Below, piece by piece: positions 38,589 to 46,077 of a DNA stretch of 64,000 bases (the first letter of the stretch is position 1; each line of letters opens with the position of its first letter). The stretch comes from Anaerolineales bacterium (GTDB lineage: Bacteria > Chloroflexota > Anaerolineae > Anaerolineales > Villigracilaceae). The position numbers and the translations under genes are program-made. The stretch spans positions 1 to 64,000 of the forward strand of contig JAFGSI010000028.1 in NCBI GenBank assembly GCA_016934715.1, read 5' to 3'. A model generated the notes under the pieces. It did no database searches. It was not told the origin of the DNA and saw nothing but the letters and a program-made list of their open reading frames with translations.

Positions 38589-39278
38589 TCAGGGGCAGGC
38601 GTAGACGTTATCCAGCCCGTCCTTGGTAATGTCGACCGTGTTGCCTTCGGCCAGGCTGATCGTGTGCGGTGTCGAACCGGCGACACTCTGGTCGGCGGCG
38701 GTAAATACCCCGGGGGCGAACTGGGCGGTGTTGGCCGGAGCGCCTGTCTGCGGCTCGAGCAGGATTCCGCCAGGATTGACCAGCATCGGGTGGAAGGTGC
38801 AGTTGCGGATGTAGGCTGGCAGGGGTGGAGCCGCGGCCACGATGGGCAGCGAGAAGATGTCGCCCGAGATGGTCGAGTACTGGGTCTGGGTCGAGACCCA
38901 GCCGAAGGCTGCCGGATTGGCCGGGATGGCCACGTACAGCCAGGTGCCCTGGTCATCACGGCCGGAGGCGGTGGCGTTCTCACCCTGGACCATGGAGGTG
39001 ACAACATTGTAGTACAGTCCTGGCCCGCGGCGGATGTTCAGGTTGCCGGAATTGGCCGTGATGATCACTTCCGCCGGAGCGGTAGCCGTGGCGGTCGCAG
39101 CCGGCGGTTCGGGCAACGTGGAGGAAGGGGTGGCCGATGGCGCTGGCGTATCGCTGGCCATGCTGGTTGGGGGTTCGGTGGTTGTGGGGTTTGCGTTGAC
39201 GGAGGTCGGCAGGTTGCAGGCGGCCAGGACCAGGGCGAGTGCCAGGAACAGCGTTGCTTGGATACCTTTAAGATACAT
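38589..39278 (-). CDS. Lipoprotein with a bacterial SH3 domain
   Basis: A 229-residue protein. Signal peptide with lipobox LAAC (Cys21), then a Thr/Pro/Ala linker to about residue 70. SGNLNIRRGPGLYYNVV to about 125 is a clear SH3b (SH3_3) pattern. The C-terminal 100 residues contain two cysteines (RNCTFHP, VYACP). It is probably anchored at the surface and binds wall or another polymer. AGAGAG precedes the ATG at 39278; an upstream in-frame ATG lies across its promoter. Confidence 0.85.
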   Translation of the reverse strand: MYLKGIQATLFLALALVLAACNLPTSVNANPTTTEPPTSMASDTPAPSATPSSTLPEPPAATATATAPAEVIITANSGNLNIRRGPGLYYNVVTSMVQGENATASGRDDQGTWLYVAIPANPAAFGWVSTQTQYSTISGDIFSLPIVAAAPPLPAYIRNCTFHPMLVNPGGILLEPQTGAPANTAQFAPGVFTAADQSVAGSTPHTISLAEGNTVDITKDGLDNVYACP

Positions 39279-39312
39279 GATTTGCTCTCTTTCTTGTGCG
39301 GGGAATGAAAAT

Positions 39313-39348
39313 CGGACCAATTATGACATAATTAGTCCGAATATGCAA
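39313..39348 (-). promoter_or_regulatory. Promoter and operator-like palindrome of the SH3 lipoprotein gene
   Basis: On the minus strand TTGCAT (39348-39343), 17 bases, CATAAT (39325-39320). A 27-base near-perfect palindrome, CGGACCAATTATG-A-CATAATTAGTCCG (39313-39339), covers the -10 box, a typical repressor position. Confidence 0.65.
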
Positions 39349-39413
39349 ATGGGAAATTTGGTAAGGGAAATGATGTGCTGCAGTGTCTTCTGGGAAAAGC
39401 CCCTCACAGGGGC

Positions 39414-39980
39414 CTATGGTTTCCGGAACCAGAACCAGGCGCTGGGGCGCTCGCCGATGTCGGTGCCGTCCTCGCGCCTGTTCAGGGTCAGGTGCAGGCG
39501 GGCGATTTCCAGGTCATCTGGGGTCAGGCCGGCGCCCTTCCCCTCCGCCGGTCGGACGAAGGCGTACAGCAGCCAGGTTCCACCGGAGGCCAGCAGGCGG
39601 TCGAGGTTGTGCAGGTAGGCCACTCGCTCAGTGATGTACAGCCCATGGAAGCAGCCAATGTCCAGGACCAGGTCGAAGGGACCATGAATCTTGTGCAGGC
39701 GGGTGACCGAATCGGTGTGGAAATCGACGTGCAGGCCGGCTCTGGCGGCCTTACGCCTGGCCATCCGGATCGCCCGGGCGGCGAAGTCCACCCCGCTGAC
39801 CGCCCAGCCGGCCCGGGCCAGGGCCAGGCTCGAGGTCCCGCTGCCGCAGCCCAGATCAAGGGCCCGTCCAGGTGGGGTGGCGGCGATGTAGGCCTCCACC
39901 TCAGGCGGGATAATCCCGCTCTCCCAGGGCGGATGGCGCAGGTACCACAGGTTGAAGAGCAGCTGTTTGATGAGACTCAT
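39414..39980 (-). CDS. Class I SAM-dependent methyltransferase
   Basis: A 188-residue enzyme. Motif I ALDLGCGSGTSSLALARAG near residue 40, then GVDFAARAI, LVLDIGCFHGL and LLASGGTWLLYAF. The N-terminal YLRHPPWESGIIPPEV resembles thiopurine/tellurite-resistance-type methyltransferases, which act on soft nucleophiles such as thiols, Se or Te. The ATG overlaps the stop of the candidate selenoprotein gene (ATGA), so the two are coupled. The longer upstream extension in another frame is discarded. Confidence 0.88.
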   Translation of the reverse strand: MSLIKQLLFNLWYLRHPPWESGIIPPEVEAYIAATPPGRALDLGCGSGTSSLALARAGWAVSGVDFAARAIRMARRKAARAGLHVDFHTDSVTRLHKIHGPFDLVLDIGCFHGLYITERVAYLHNLDRLLASGGTWLLYAFVRPAEGKGAGLTPDDLEIARLHLTLNRREDGTDIGERPSAWFWFRKP

Positions 39981-40459
39981 GGGGTGAGGGCGACCCGCAG
40001 CCGGTCCACATCCAGACCGCCCGCCTGGCGCCAGACTTCGACGCCCGAGGCATCGAAGAAAACGAAGGTCGGCGTGTACTCGAAGTTGTAGATCGGGGCC
40101 AGTTCGCGGCCAACGTCGGATTGGATGTTCAGGCGGATGACCAGCAGCCGGCCGGCGTACTCCTGTTCGAGCCCGTCGACGACGGGCTTCAGTGCCGTGC
40201 AGGCAATTCAGTAGGGAGATTGGAATTCGAGCAACACTGGCGTTCCCCGGCCGATCATATCCTGAATATCGGCAGCCCCGCCGGTCAGCATGCTGGCGCG
40301 CGGGCGCAGGAGGCTCCACGCCAGGCCCACACCGGCGAGCAGGACGAACAGGGCGATGAAATCAGACGGACGAGGTTTCTTGCGGAAGAGCAGCGCGGCC
40401 ACCAGGATCACCAGCAAGGTGGCTAGCCAGATGAAAGAGTACTGGTTGAAAATGCTCAT
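39977..40459 (-). CDS. Membrane-anchored thioredoxin-like protein with in-frame TGA in place of the first redox Cys (candidate selenoprotein)
   Basis: Read with TGA 40210-40208 as an amino acid, this is a 160-residue protein. The first 83 codons encode two hydrophobic helices (about 8-27 and 37-53), a linker and LLEFQSPY. The TGA follows, then IACTALKPVVDGLEQEY, and YTPTFVFFDASG with the cis-proline, a complete thioredoxin fold. Thioredoxins have CxxC here; this has (TGA)-Ile-Ala-Cys, the UxxC pattern of selenoproteins. The frame stays open for 76 codons beyond TGA and its true stop overlaps the next gene's ATG. A hairpin 20 bases after TGA fits a bacterial SECIS. A nonsense mutation is the alternative. 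Confidence 0.75.
40170..40188 (-). promoter_or_regulatory. Candidate bacterial SECIS hairpin
   Basis: Minus strand: AGCCCGTC-GTC-GACGGGCT, an 8-bp perfect stem with a GUC apical loop starting 28 bases after the in-frame UGA. Bacterial SECIS elements lie just 3' of the UGA inside the coding region and carry G, usually GU, at the start of a small loop that SelB reads. Confidence 0.55.
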
Positions 40460-40515
40460 GTGGCCTCGGGCGACGGGCAACGGAAAAAGAGTTCACGATT
40501 TTATGAAAGAGGCAG

Positions 40516-40521
40516 TATAAT
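40516..40521 (+). promoter_or_regulatory. -10 box of the EF-G paralogue gene
   Basis: TATAAT 42 bases before the ATG; the -35 region is weak. Confidence 0.5.
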
Positions 40522-40563
40522 CAGGCGGCTGGAATCATAAACCATCTTACGAAAGGTACGCAC

Positions 40564-42639
40564 ATGAAAGAGTATACCACCGAGTTAATCCGCAATGTCG
40601 CTCTCGTATCGCATGGTTCGGGTGGCAAGACCATGCTGGCCGAAGCGTTCCTGCACGTCAGCGGGGCGACGACCCGCCTGGGGAAGATCGAAGATGGCAC
40701 GACGGTTTCGGACTTCGAAGAAGAAGAGATCCGCCGCAAACTATCGCTCTCGACGACGATCGTCCCGGTCGAGTACAAGAATTACAAAATCAACATTCTG
40801 GATACTCCCGGATATACCGATTTCGTCGGGGAGGTCATCTCGGGCTTGCGGGTCGCTGACGGGGTGGTGGTGCTGGTCGATTCGGTCGCCGGGATGGAAG
40901 TCGGCACCGAGATCGCCTGGGATTACTGCGACACATTCAAGCTGCCGCGCTTCGTGGTCATCAACAAGATGGATCGCGACAACGCCGACTACAAAAAGGC
41001 CCTGGCCAGCGTCCAGGAATTTTCACCGACCCGCCTGATCCCGGTCCAATTACCGTGGGGTGAAAAGGCGGCCTTTGCGGGCGTGATCGATCTGATCACG
41101 ATGAAAGCCTACGCCGGGGATGGCAAGACTGCCGAAGAGATCCCGGCCGAATTTAAGGATGCCGCCGAAGAGGCCCAGATGGCCCTGATCGAGGCCGCGG
41201 CCGAGGGTGAGGATACCCTGCTTGAAAAGTATCTGGAGAGCGGTGCCCTGACCCCGGAGGAGTTGCTGCGCGGTCTGAGGGCCATTGTCCGCTCGGGCGC
41301 CTACATCCCGGTCTTTGTTGCCGCCGGGGCTCATGAGAAGGGAGTCACCCCGCTGCTGGAGGCGATCGTTGAACTGATGCCCTCGCCGGCCGACGTGGCA
41401 CCGGCGGTAGCCAAGGGCAAAGGTGGAGAGGAACAACTTCCTGCCACAGACAGCGGCCCGCTGGCGGTTTACGTTTGGAAAACGACCGCAGACCCCTTTG
41501 TTGGCAAGCTGACCTACTTCCGGGTCTATTCAGGGATCCTGCAGGGCGACACCCGCATCTGGAACAATACCAAGGAAACCGAGGAGCGCATGGCCTCGCT
41601 GGCAGTGATGCGTGGTAAGGAGGCCATCCCGCAGAAGGTCATGCACGCCGGCGACATTGGTACAGTGGCCAAGTTGGGCGCGACCAATACTGGCGATACC
41701 CTGTGCGACAAGGCCCATCCCCTGACCTTGCCGAAACCCGATTACCCGGCTCCACTATACCGGGTGGCGATTTTCCCCAAGACCCAGGCCGACGCGGCCA
41801 AGATCAGCTCCTCTTTGACCCGCCTGACCGAAGAGGATATGACCCTGCACTGGTTCCCCGAGCCGGCTACCAAGCAGACCGTCCTGGAGGGCATGGGTGA
41901 TCAGCACATCGATGTGGTCATCCGCCGGGCTCAAACCAAGCTGCAGGTCGGGCTGAACGTGGAGGAACCCAAGGTCCCCTTCCGCGAGGGGATCACCAGA
42001 AAAGGCGACGCCACCTACCGCCACAAGAAGCAAACCGGCGGCGCCGGACAGTTCGGCGAGGTCTGGCTGAGGATTGAACCCCTGCCGGACGAGGACTATG
42101 AGTTCACCGATGAACTCGTCGGGATGAACCTTTCAAAGTCTTACCTGCCAGCGATCGATAAGGGCATTCGGGCCACATTGGCCAATGGTGTCATCGCCGG
42201 GTACCCGATGAGCAACGTCAAGGTGATCGTCTACGACGGCAAGGAGCACCCCGTGGACTCCAAGCCGGTGGCCTTTGAAATCGCCGGCCGGGAAGCATTC
42301 AAGCTGGCAGTTCAGCAGGCCGGGCCGGTACTCTTCGAGCCGATCATGAATGCGCGGGTTACCGTTCAGGACGCCAACATGGGTGACATCATTAGCGATA
42401 TGAACACCCGCCGCGGTCGCGTCGTGGGTACTGAGTCCGACCGCGGTCGCACAGTGGTTGTTGCCCAGGTTCCTCTGGCTGAGATGCTGCGCTACACCAC
42501 TATCCTGCGTTCGATTACGGCCGGTCGGGGGGTCTTCTCGATGGAATTTGACCATTACGAGATGGTCCCGACCCACCTGGCCGAGCAGATCATTGCCGCC
42601 CGCCAGAAGGAGCTGGAGAAAGAGCGGGAAGAGGACTAG
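40564..42639 (+). CDS. Elongation factor G-like translational GTPase (EF-G paralogue)
   Basis: A 691-residue five-domain GTPase. G1 SHGSGGKT (16-23), switch I LSLSTTIVPV, G3 DTPGYTDF, G4 NKMD. Domain IV RKGDATYRHKKQTGGAGQFG and domain V GDIISDMNTRRGRV follow. The HGSGGKT P-loop (instead of AHIDAGKTT) and the EDGTTVSDFEEEE segment mark the FusA2/EF-G II-type branch rather than the main EF-G. Such paralogues may act in recycling, fidelity or stress. Own promoter, monocistronic. Confidence 0.9.
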   Translation: MKEYTTELIRNVALVSHGSGGKTMLAEAFLHVSGATTRLGKIEDGTTVSDFEEEEIRRKLSLSTTIVPVEYKNYKINILDTPGYTDFVGEVISGLRVADGVVVLVDSVAGMEVGTEIAWDYCDTFKLPRFVVINKMDRDNADYKKALASVQEFSPTRLIPVQLPWGEKAAFAGVIDLITMKAYAGDGKTAEEIPAEFKDAAEEAQMALIEAAAEGEDTLLEKYLESGALTPEELLRGLRAIVRSGAYIPVFVAAGAHEKGVTPLLEAIVELMPSPADVAPAVAKGKGGEEQLPATDSGPLAVYVWKTTADPFVGKLTYFRVYSGILQGDTRIWNNTKETEERMASLAVMRGKEAIPQKVMHAGDIGTVAKLGATNTGDTLCDKAHPLTLPKPDYPAPLYRVAIFPKTQADAAKISSSLTRLTEEDMTLHWFPEPATKQTVLEGMGDQHIDVVIRRAQTKLQVGLNVEEPKVPFREGITRKGDATYRHKKQTGGAGQFGEVWLRIEPLPDEDYEFTDELVGMNLSKSYLPAIDKGIRATLANGVIAGYPMSNVKVIVYDGKEHPVDSKPVAFEIAGREAFKLAVQQAGPVLFEPIMNARVTVQDANMGDIISDMNTRRGRVVGTESDRGRTVVVAQVPLAEMLRYTTILRSITAGRGVFSMEFDHYEMVPTHLAEQIIAARQKELEKEREED

Positions 42640-43180
42640 ACGGGCAACCGGGCGACCCCAGTGAACTGAACCCCAAATTTCAGATACAACAAGGAAGCAC
42701 CTCTTGTGGCCATAAAGCACAGGAGGTGCTTGATGAGGGCTGGAAAAGAAGGACGCACGCACGATTCAATCGAAGTCAAGGAAGAAGCGGTCCGGATCTT
42801 CTTGAGTGAGTTCACGATATCTGCTCCTTGCCCATAACGCAAAACAAGCGGCAGGAAGTGCAGCTCGGTTTCTTTCCGCCGCAATCCCGATTATTTTTCC
42901 CGGGATAACGCAACAAGTCGGCGAGAAAAATCGTCCCTCAGGTGGCAGAATTGCTGACATTCTTGGGGACGGCACCATCAAATCGGGCCGCTTTCCGACA
43001 CCTTTCTCCTACTTCGGGTGCGATTTCAGTATAGTGAAATTCGTTCCACCCAGAGCAGAGCGATTGACAATCAGGTTGCCCTGCCATATCAGGGAGGTCC
43101 ACTGCTCAAGCACACCCTTTGCCTGAATAGGGCCTGTCCAAACGGGGAACTTGTTGCACAATCCTTTCCCAAAAATTGTC
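42640..43180. other. Intergenic region, possible decayed insertion sequence
   Basis: A 9-bp inverted repeat AAGCACCTC/GAGGTGCTT (42,695-42,731) is followed by an ATG frame reading MRAGKEGRTHDSIEVKEEAV, which resembles the start of IS3-type OrfA proteins and stops after about 35 codons. The rest shows nothing I recognise. Confidence 0.35.
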
Positions 43181-43225
43181 TTGACAGGTAGGCAATAATG
43201 AGATAATATTTGTCATAATTATGAC
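43181..43225 (+). promoter_or_regulatory. Promoter and operator-like palindrome of the sulfur operon
   Basis: TTGACA (43181-43186), 17 bases, TAATAT (43204-43209), or GATAAT two bases earlier. A perfect 14-bp palindrome GTCATAATTATGAC (43212-43225) lies at the expected transcription start, a typical repressor site. Confidence 0.65.
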
Positions 43226-43307
43226 GAAAACTCTCTCTACCATTCTTTTCGCTTGCATGTGTCTGGGGCGGGGCAGCTAGCCGCCGCTTCGGACGCTTTC
43301 TCACCAC

Positions 43308-43400
43308 GCAACCAACGGTCGAAGGACGGCAAGCAAGGCCCCGCGAACACACATCGTTTGCAGGCGCCCAGCGCCGTCCTTTTGTATTCCCGTTGGTTGC
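43308..43400 (+). promoter_or_regulatory. Structured leader of the sulfur operon, attenuator-like
   Basis: Two nested long-range stems: GCAACCAACGG (43308-43318) with CCGTTGGTTGC (43390-43400), and AAGGACGGC (43322-43330) with GCCGTCCTT (43373-43381). Inside, GGCGC-CCA-GCGCC followed by GTCCTTTT could form a terminator that excludes the second stem. The arrangement looks like a cis-regulatory RNA; no known riboswitch class is recognised. Confidence 0.5.
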
Positions 43401-43424
43401 CATCTTTATACTGTAGAGGTCCGT

Positions 43425-43919
43425 ATGGACGAACTCGAATCGATCGACCACACCGCCATCTTTGTCAGCCAGGTCAGCGTCGTAGTGCTGAACCTGCTGG
43501 CCTTCGTCCTCGACCAGCCCTGGTTGGCGGTGCTGGTCACCATCTTCATGCTGCTCGGGGCCCTTCTTGACACCCCCGGCTTCGGATGGGTCTATCGTCT
43601 GGCCCTGCGTCCGCTCGGGTTGGCCCGGCCGCATGTCCTGGCCGATTACCCCGAGCCACATCGCTTCTCCCAGGGCTTCGGAGCGACGGTCATGGTGGCA
43701 GGGAGCCTGGGCCTGTTCCTGCAGGCTTCACTCTTCGGCTGGACCCTGGTTGGGCTGGTGGCCGCCCTGGCAGCCCTCAATGCCTTTGGCGGTTTCTGCC
43801 TGGGCTGCTTCGTCTACTACTGGCTCGGGCGCCTGGGACTGCCGGGTTTCACCCGCCGGCCTCCGGCCGGTACCTTTCCTGGGCGTCGCCCGGGGGGAGC
43901 GCTTGCCGATGAACACTGA
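43425..43919 (+). CDS. DUF4395-family membrane protein
   Basis: A 164-residue membrane protein with about four helices. Features of DUF4395 are seen: an N-terminal ID.TA.FV.Q region, FSQGFGATVM, and AFGGFCLGCFVYYWL with a CxxC pair inside a membrane helix. DUF4395 proteins often sit next to thioredoxins and sulfur genes, as here, and may handle thiols or sulfur across the membrane. AGAGGT precedes the ATG. First gene of the operon with thioredoxin, cysK, cysE and moeB. Confidence 0.85.
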   Translation: MDELESIDHTAIFVSQVSVVVLNLLAFVLDQPWLAVLVTIFMLLGALLDTPGFGWVYRLALRPLGLARPHVLADYPEPHRFSQGFGATVMVAGSLGLFLQASLFGWTLVGLVAALAALNAFGGFCLGCFVYYWLGRLGLPGFTRRPPAGTFPGRRPGGALADEH

Positions 43920-44316
43920 GCTGTTTTCTCGGTTTTTAATCGCCCTGGTCGCCGCGGTAGTTATCTGGCTGGTCTGGTTCGTTCTCGGCCTCTGGACCCT
44001 GCGCCGGGCCAAAGCGGGCCTGCCCGAGGGTTATGTTCCCGGGCGGGCGGCGATCATCTATTTCTCCACGCCGACCTGCAGCTCCTGCCGGACGGTCCAG
44101 CGCCCGGCGATCGAGGCGTTGCGCGAGTGCCTGGGCGGGGCCCTGCAGGTGCTCGAGGTGGATGCCTCCGCCCGGCCTGATCTGGCCTCGACCTGGGGTG
44201 TGCTGAGCGTCCCGACCACTTTCATCATTGATGGCCGTGGGCGGGCGTGCCATGTCAACCACGGCGTGGCTCATTCCGAGAAATTGTTCGCCCAAATCAA
44301 GGAGAGTCTCCCATGA
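43909..44316 (+). CDS. Membrane-anchored thioredoxin-like protein
   Basis: A 135-residue protein with one N-terminal helix (about 6-28) and a thioredoxin fold with [12 protein letters not shown] (CxxC, about 54-57), [13 protein letters not shown] (cis-Pro). This copy has ordinary cysteines, unlike the TGA-containing one at 39,977. It overlaps the DUF4395 gene by 11 bases and its TGA overlaps the cysK ATG, so it is tied to cysteine synthesis; reducing a sulfur donor or a metabolite transporter is possible. Confidence 0.88.
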   Translation: MNTELFSRFLIALVAAVVIWLVWFVLGLWTLRRAKAGLPEGYVPGRAAIIYFSTPTCSSCRTVQRPAIEALRECLGGALQVLEVDASARPDLASTWGVLSVPTTFIIDGRGRACHVNHGVAHSEKLFAQIKESLP

Positions 44317-45248
44317 AAATCGCTTCCGATGTGACTGCATTGATCGGGAATACGCCTCTGGTGCGTCTCAATCGTCTCACCGCCGGGGTCAGGGCCGAGG
44401 TGGTTGCCAAGCTGGAATACTTTAACCCGGCTCACAGTGTCAAAGACCGGATCGGTTATGCCATGATCGCCGCCGCCGAGGAGGCCGGGGTGCTCAAGTT
44501 CGGGCAGGTCATCGTCGAGCCGACCAGTGGCAATACCGGCATTGCCCTGGCAATGGTCGCTGCCTCCAGGGGATATAAGTGCGTCCTGACCATGCCAGAG
44601 ACCATGTCGAAGGAACGCCGTATGCTGCTGAGGGCCTTTGGCGCTGAACTGCTCCTGACCCCCGGCCCAGACGGTATGAACGGGGCCATTCGGGCAGCCG
44701 AGGAACTGGTCGCCTCCGACCCCGAATTGTACTTCATGCCCCAGCAGTTCCAGAATCCGGCCAATCCTGAAGTCCACCGCCGCACGACTGCCGAGGAGAT
44801 CTGGCGCGATACCGACGGGAAGGTCGACATCCTGGTGGCCGGGATCGGCACCGGCGGGACGATCACGGGAATCGGGGAGGTGCTTAAGGAGCGCAAGGAA
44901 TCCCTGCAGGTGATCGCCGTCGAACCGGACGGCTCACCTGTACTCTCTGGTGGCCAGAAGGGCTCTCATAAGATCATGGGCATCGGGGCCGGCTTCGTTC
45001 CCGAGGTGCTCAACACATCCATCTACGATGAGATCGTGTGCGTCAAGGATGAAGATGCCATGGCCACGGCCCGACGCATGGCGAAGGAAGAGGGTCTGCT
45101 GGTTGGCATCTCCTCCGGCGCGGCGACCTGGGCCGCCATCCTGGTCGCGCGTCGGCCCGAGAACGCAGGCAAGCTGGTCGTCGTCATCATCCCGTCCTTC
45201 GGTGAGCGTTACCTGAGCACACCGCTCTACGCCGACCTATCTGACTAG
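44313..45248 (+). CDS. cysK: Cysteine synthase (O-acetylserine sulfhydrylase)
   Basis: A 311-residue PLP enzyme of fold type II. The PLP lysine is in [11 protein letters not shown] (Lys44). [11 protein letters not shown] binds substrate, and GTGGTITG binds the phosphate. It makes cysteine from O-acetylserine and sulfide, thiosulfate or a protein thiocarboxylate. The start overlaps the thioredoxin stop (ATGA); cysE follows after eight bases. Confidence 0.95.
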   Translation: MKIASDVTALIGNTPLVRLNRLTAGVRAEVVAKLEYFNPAHSVKDRIGYAMIAAAEEAGVLKFGQVIVEPTSGNTGIALAMVAASRGYKCVLTMPETMSKERRMLLRAFGAELLLTPGPDGMNGAIRAAEELVASDPELYFMPQQFQNPANPEVHRRTTAEEIWRDTDGKVDILVAGIGTGGTITGIGEVLKERKESLQVIAVEPDGSPVLSGGQKGSHKIMGIGAGFVPEVLNTSIYDEIVCVKDEDAMATARRMAKEEGLLVGISSGAATWAAILVARRPENAGKLVVVIIPSFGERYLSTPLYADLSD

Positions 45249-45256
45249 AGGTTCCT

Positions 45257-46021
45257 ATGGACACCAACCTGATCGCAACACCATCCCCGGCTGCCAAACG
45301 TCAGCGCAGCGGCGGCTTCCTGGCTTCCATCCGGCGGGACATTGACTCGGTCCTGGAACGTGATCCGGCTGCCCGGTCACGCCTGGAGGTCTTCCTGGTC
45401 TACTCTGGCCTGCACGCCGTCTGGATCCACCGCTGCACCCACTGGCTGTGGATGCACCGGGTCCGTTTCTTGGCTCGCTGGCTGGCGCAAGTCGCCCGCA
45501 GCCTGACCGGGGTTGAGATCCATCCCGGGGCACTGATCAACCCAGGCCTGTTCATCGATCATGGCATGGGCGTGGTCATCGGCGAGACATCCGAGATCGG
45601 CGCCGACGTGACCCTCTATCACGGTGTGACTCTGGGCGGTACCAGCCTGGAGAGAGGCAAGCGCCATCCGACCCTCGGCGAGCGGGTCGTTGTCGGGGCG
45701 GGGGCCAAGGTGTTGGGCGCGATCACCATCGGCGCCGACAGCCGCATCGGGGCGAATGCCGTGGTGGTCCGTTCGGTGCCACCCAACTCGGTGGTGGTCG
45801 GTGTGCCCGGTCAGATCGTCAAGCGCTCACAGCCGCACCGCCTGGGTGATGCTCCCGACCTGAACCACACCTCGCTGCCCGACGTAGTTGGGGTGACCCT
45901 CAAGCAGCTTCTCGAACGGGTCGACTCGCTGGAAACGCGCTTGAACGGGCATGCCGCTCGGGTGACGCATATCCACACCCCGGCCGGTGAGGTCTGGGAA
46001 GGCGAAGATTTCTCGATCTGA
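45257..46021 (+). CDS. cysE: Serine O-acetyltransferase
   Basis: A 254-residue left-handed beta-helix acetyltransferase. [30 protein letters not shown] and [10 protein letters not shown] are CysE signatures with the catalytic His and Asp. A C-terminal extension after the hexapeptide repeats (about residues 190-254) is polar and may reach CysK; feedback by cysteine is usual in the family. It makes O-acetylserine for the enzyme encoded just upstream. Confidence 0.95.
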   Translation: MDTNLIATPSPAAKRQRSGGFLASIRRDIDSVLERDPAARSRLEVFLVYSGLHAVWIHRCTHWLWMHRVRFLARWLAQVARSLTGVEIHPGALINPGLFIDHGMGVVIGETSEIGADVTLYHGVTLGGTSLERGKRHPTLGERVVVGAGAKVLGAITIGADSRIGANAVVVRSVPPNSVVVGVPGQIVKRSQPHRLGDAPDLNHTSLPDVVGVTLKQLLERVDSLETRLNGHAARVTHIHTPAGEVWEGEDFSI

Positions 46022-46077
46022 TCGCTGGCGGGCATGATGAACTCCCGCTGTGTCGAGAAAAGGATTAGAATAGGACC

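Noticed and set aside
37514-39007. 497-codon minus frame across hemW and the SH3 lipoprotein
   Set aside because: Runs through a strong bidirectional terminator and two well-supported genes.
40208-40459. Reading the thioredoxin gene as a short protein ending at TGA 40208
   Set aside because: The frame continues with a full thioredoxin fold and couples to the next start, so TGA as a simple stop is less likely, though a nonsense mutation cannot be excluded.
43089-43430. Basic minus-strand frame MATNGNTKGRRW... in the sulfur-operon leader
   Set aside because: It lies in the structured leader and has no ribosome site or similarity.
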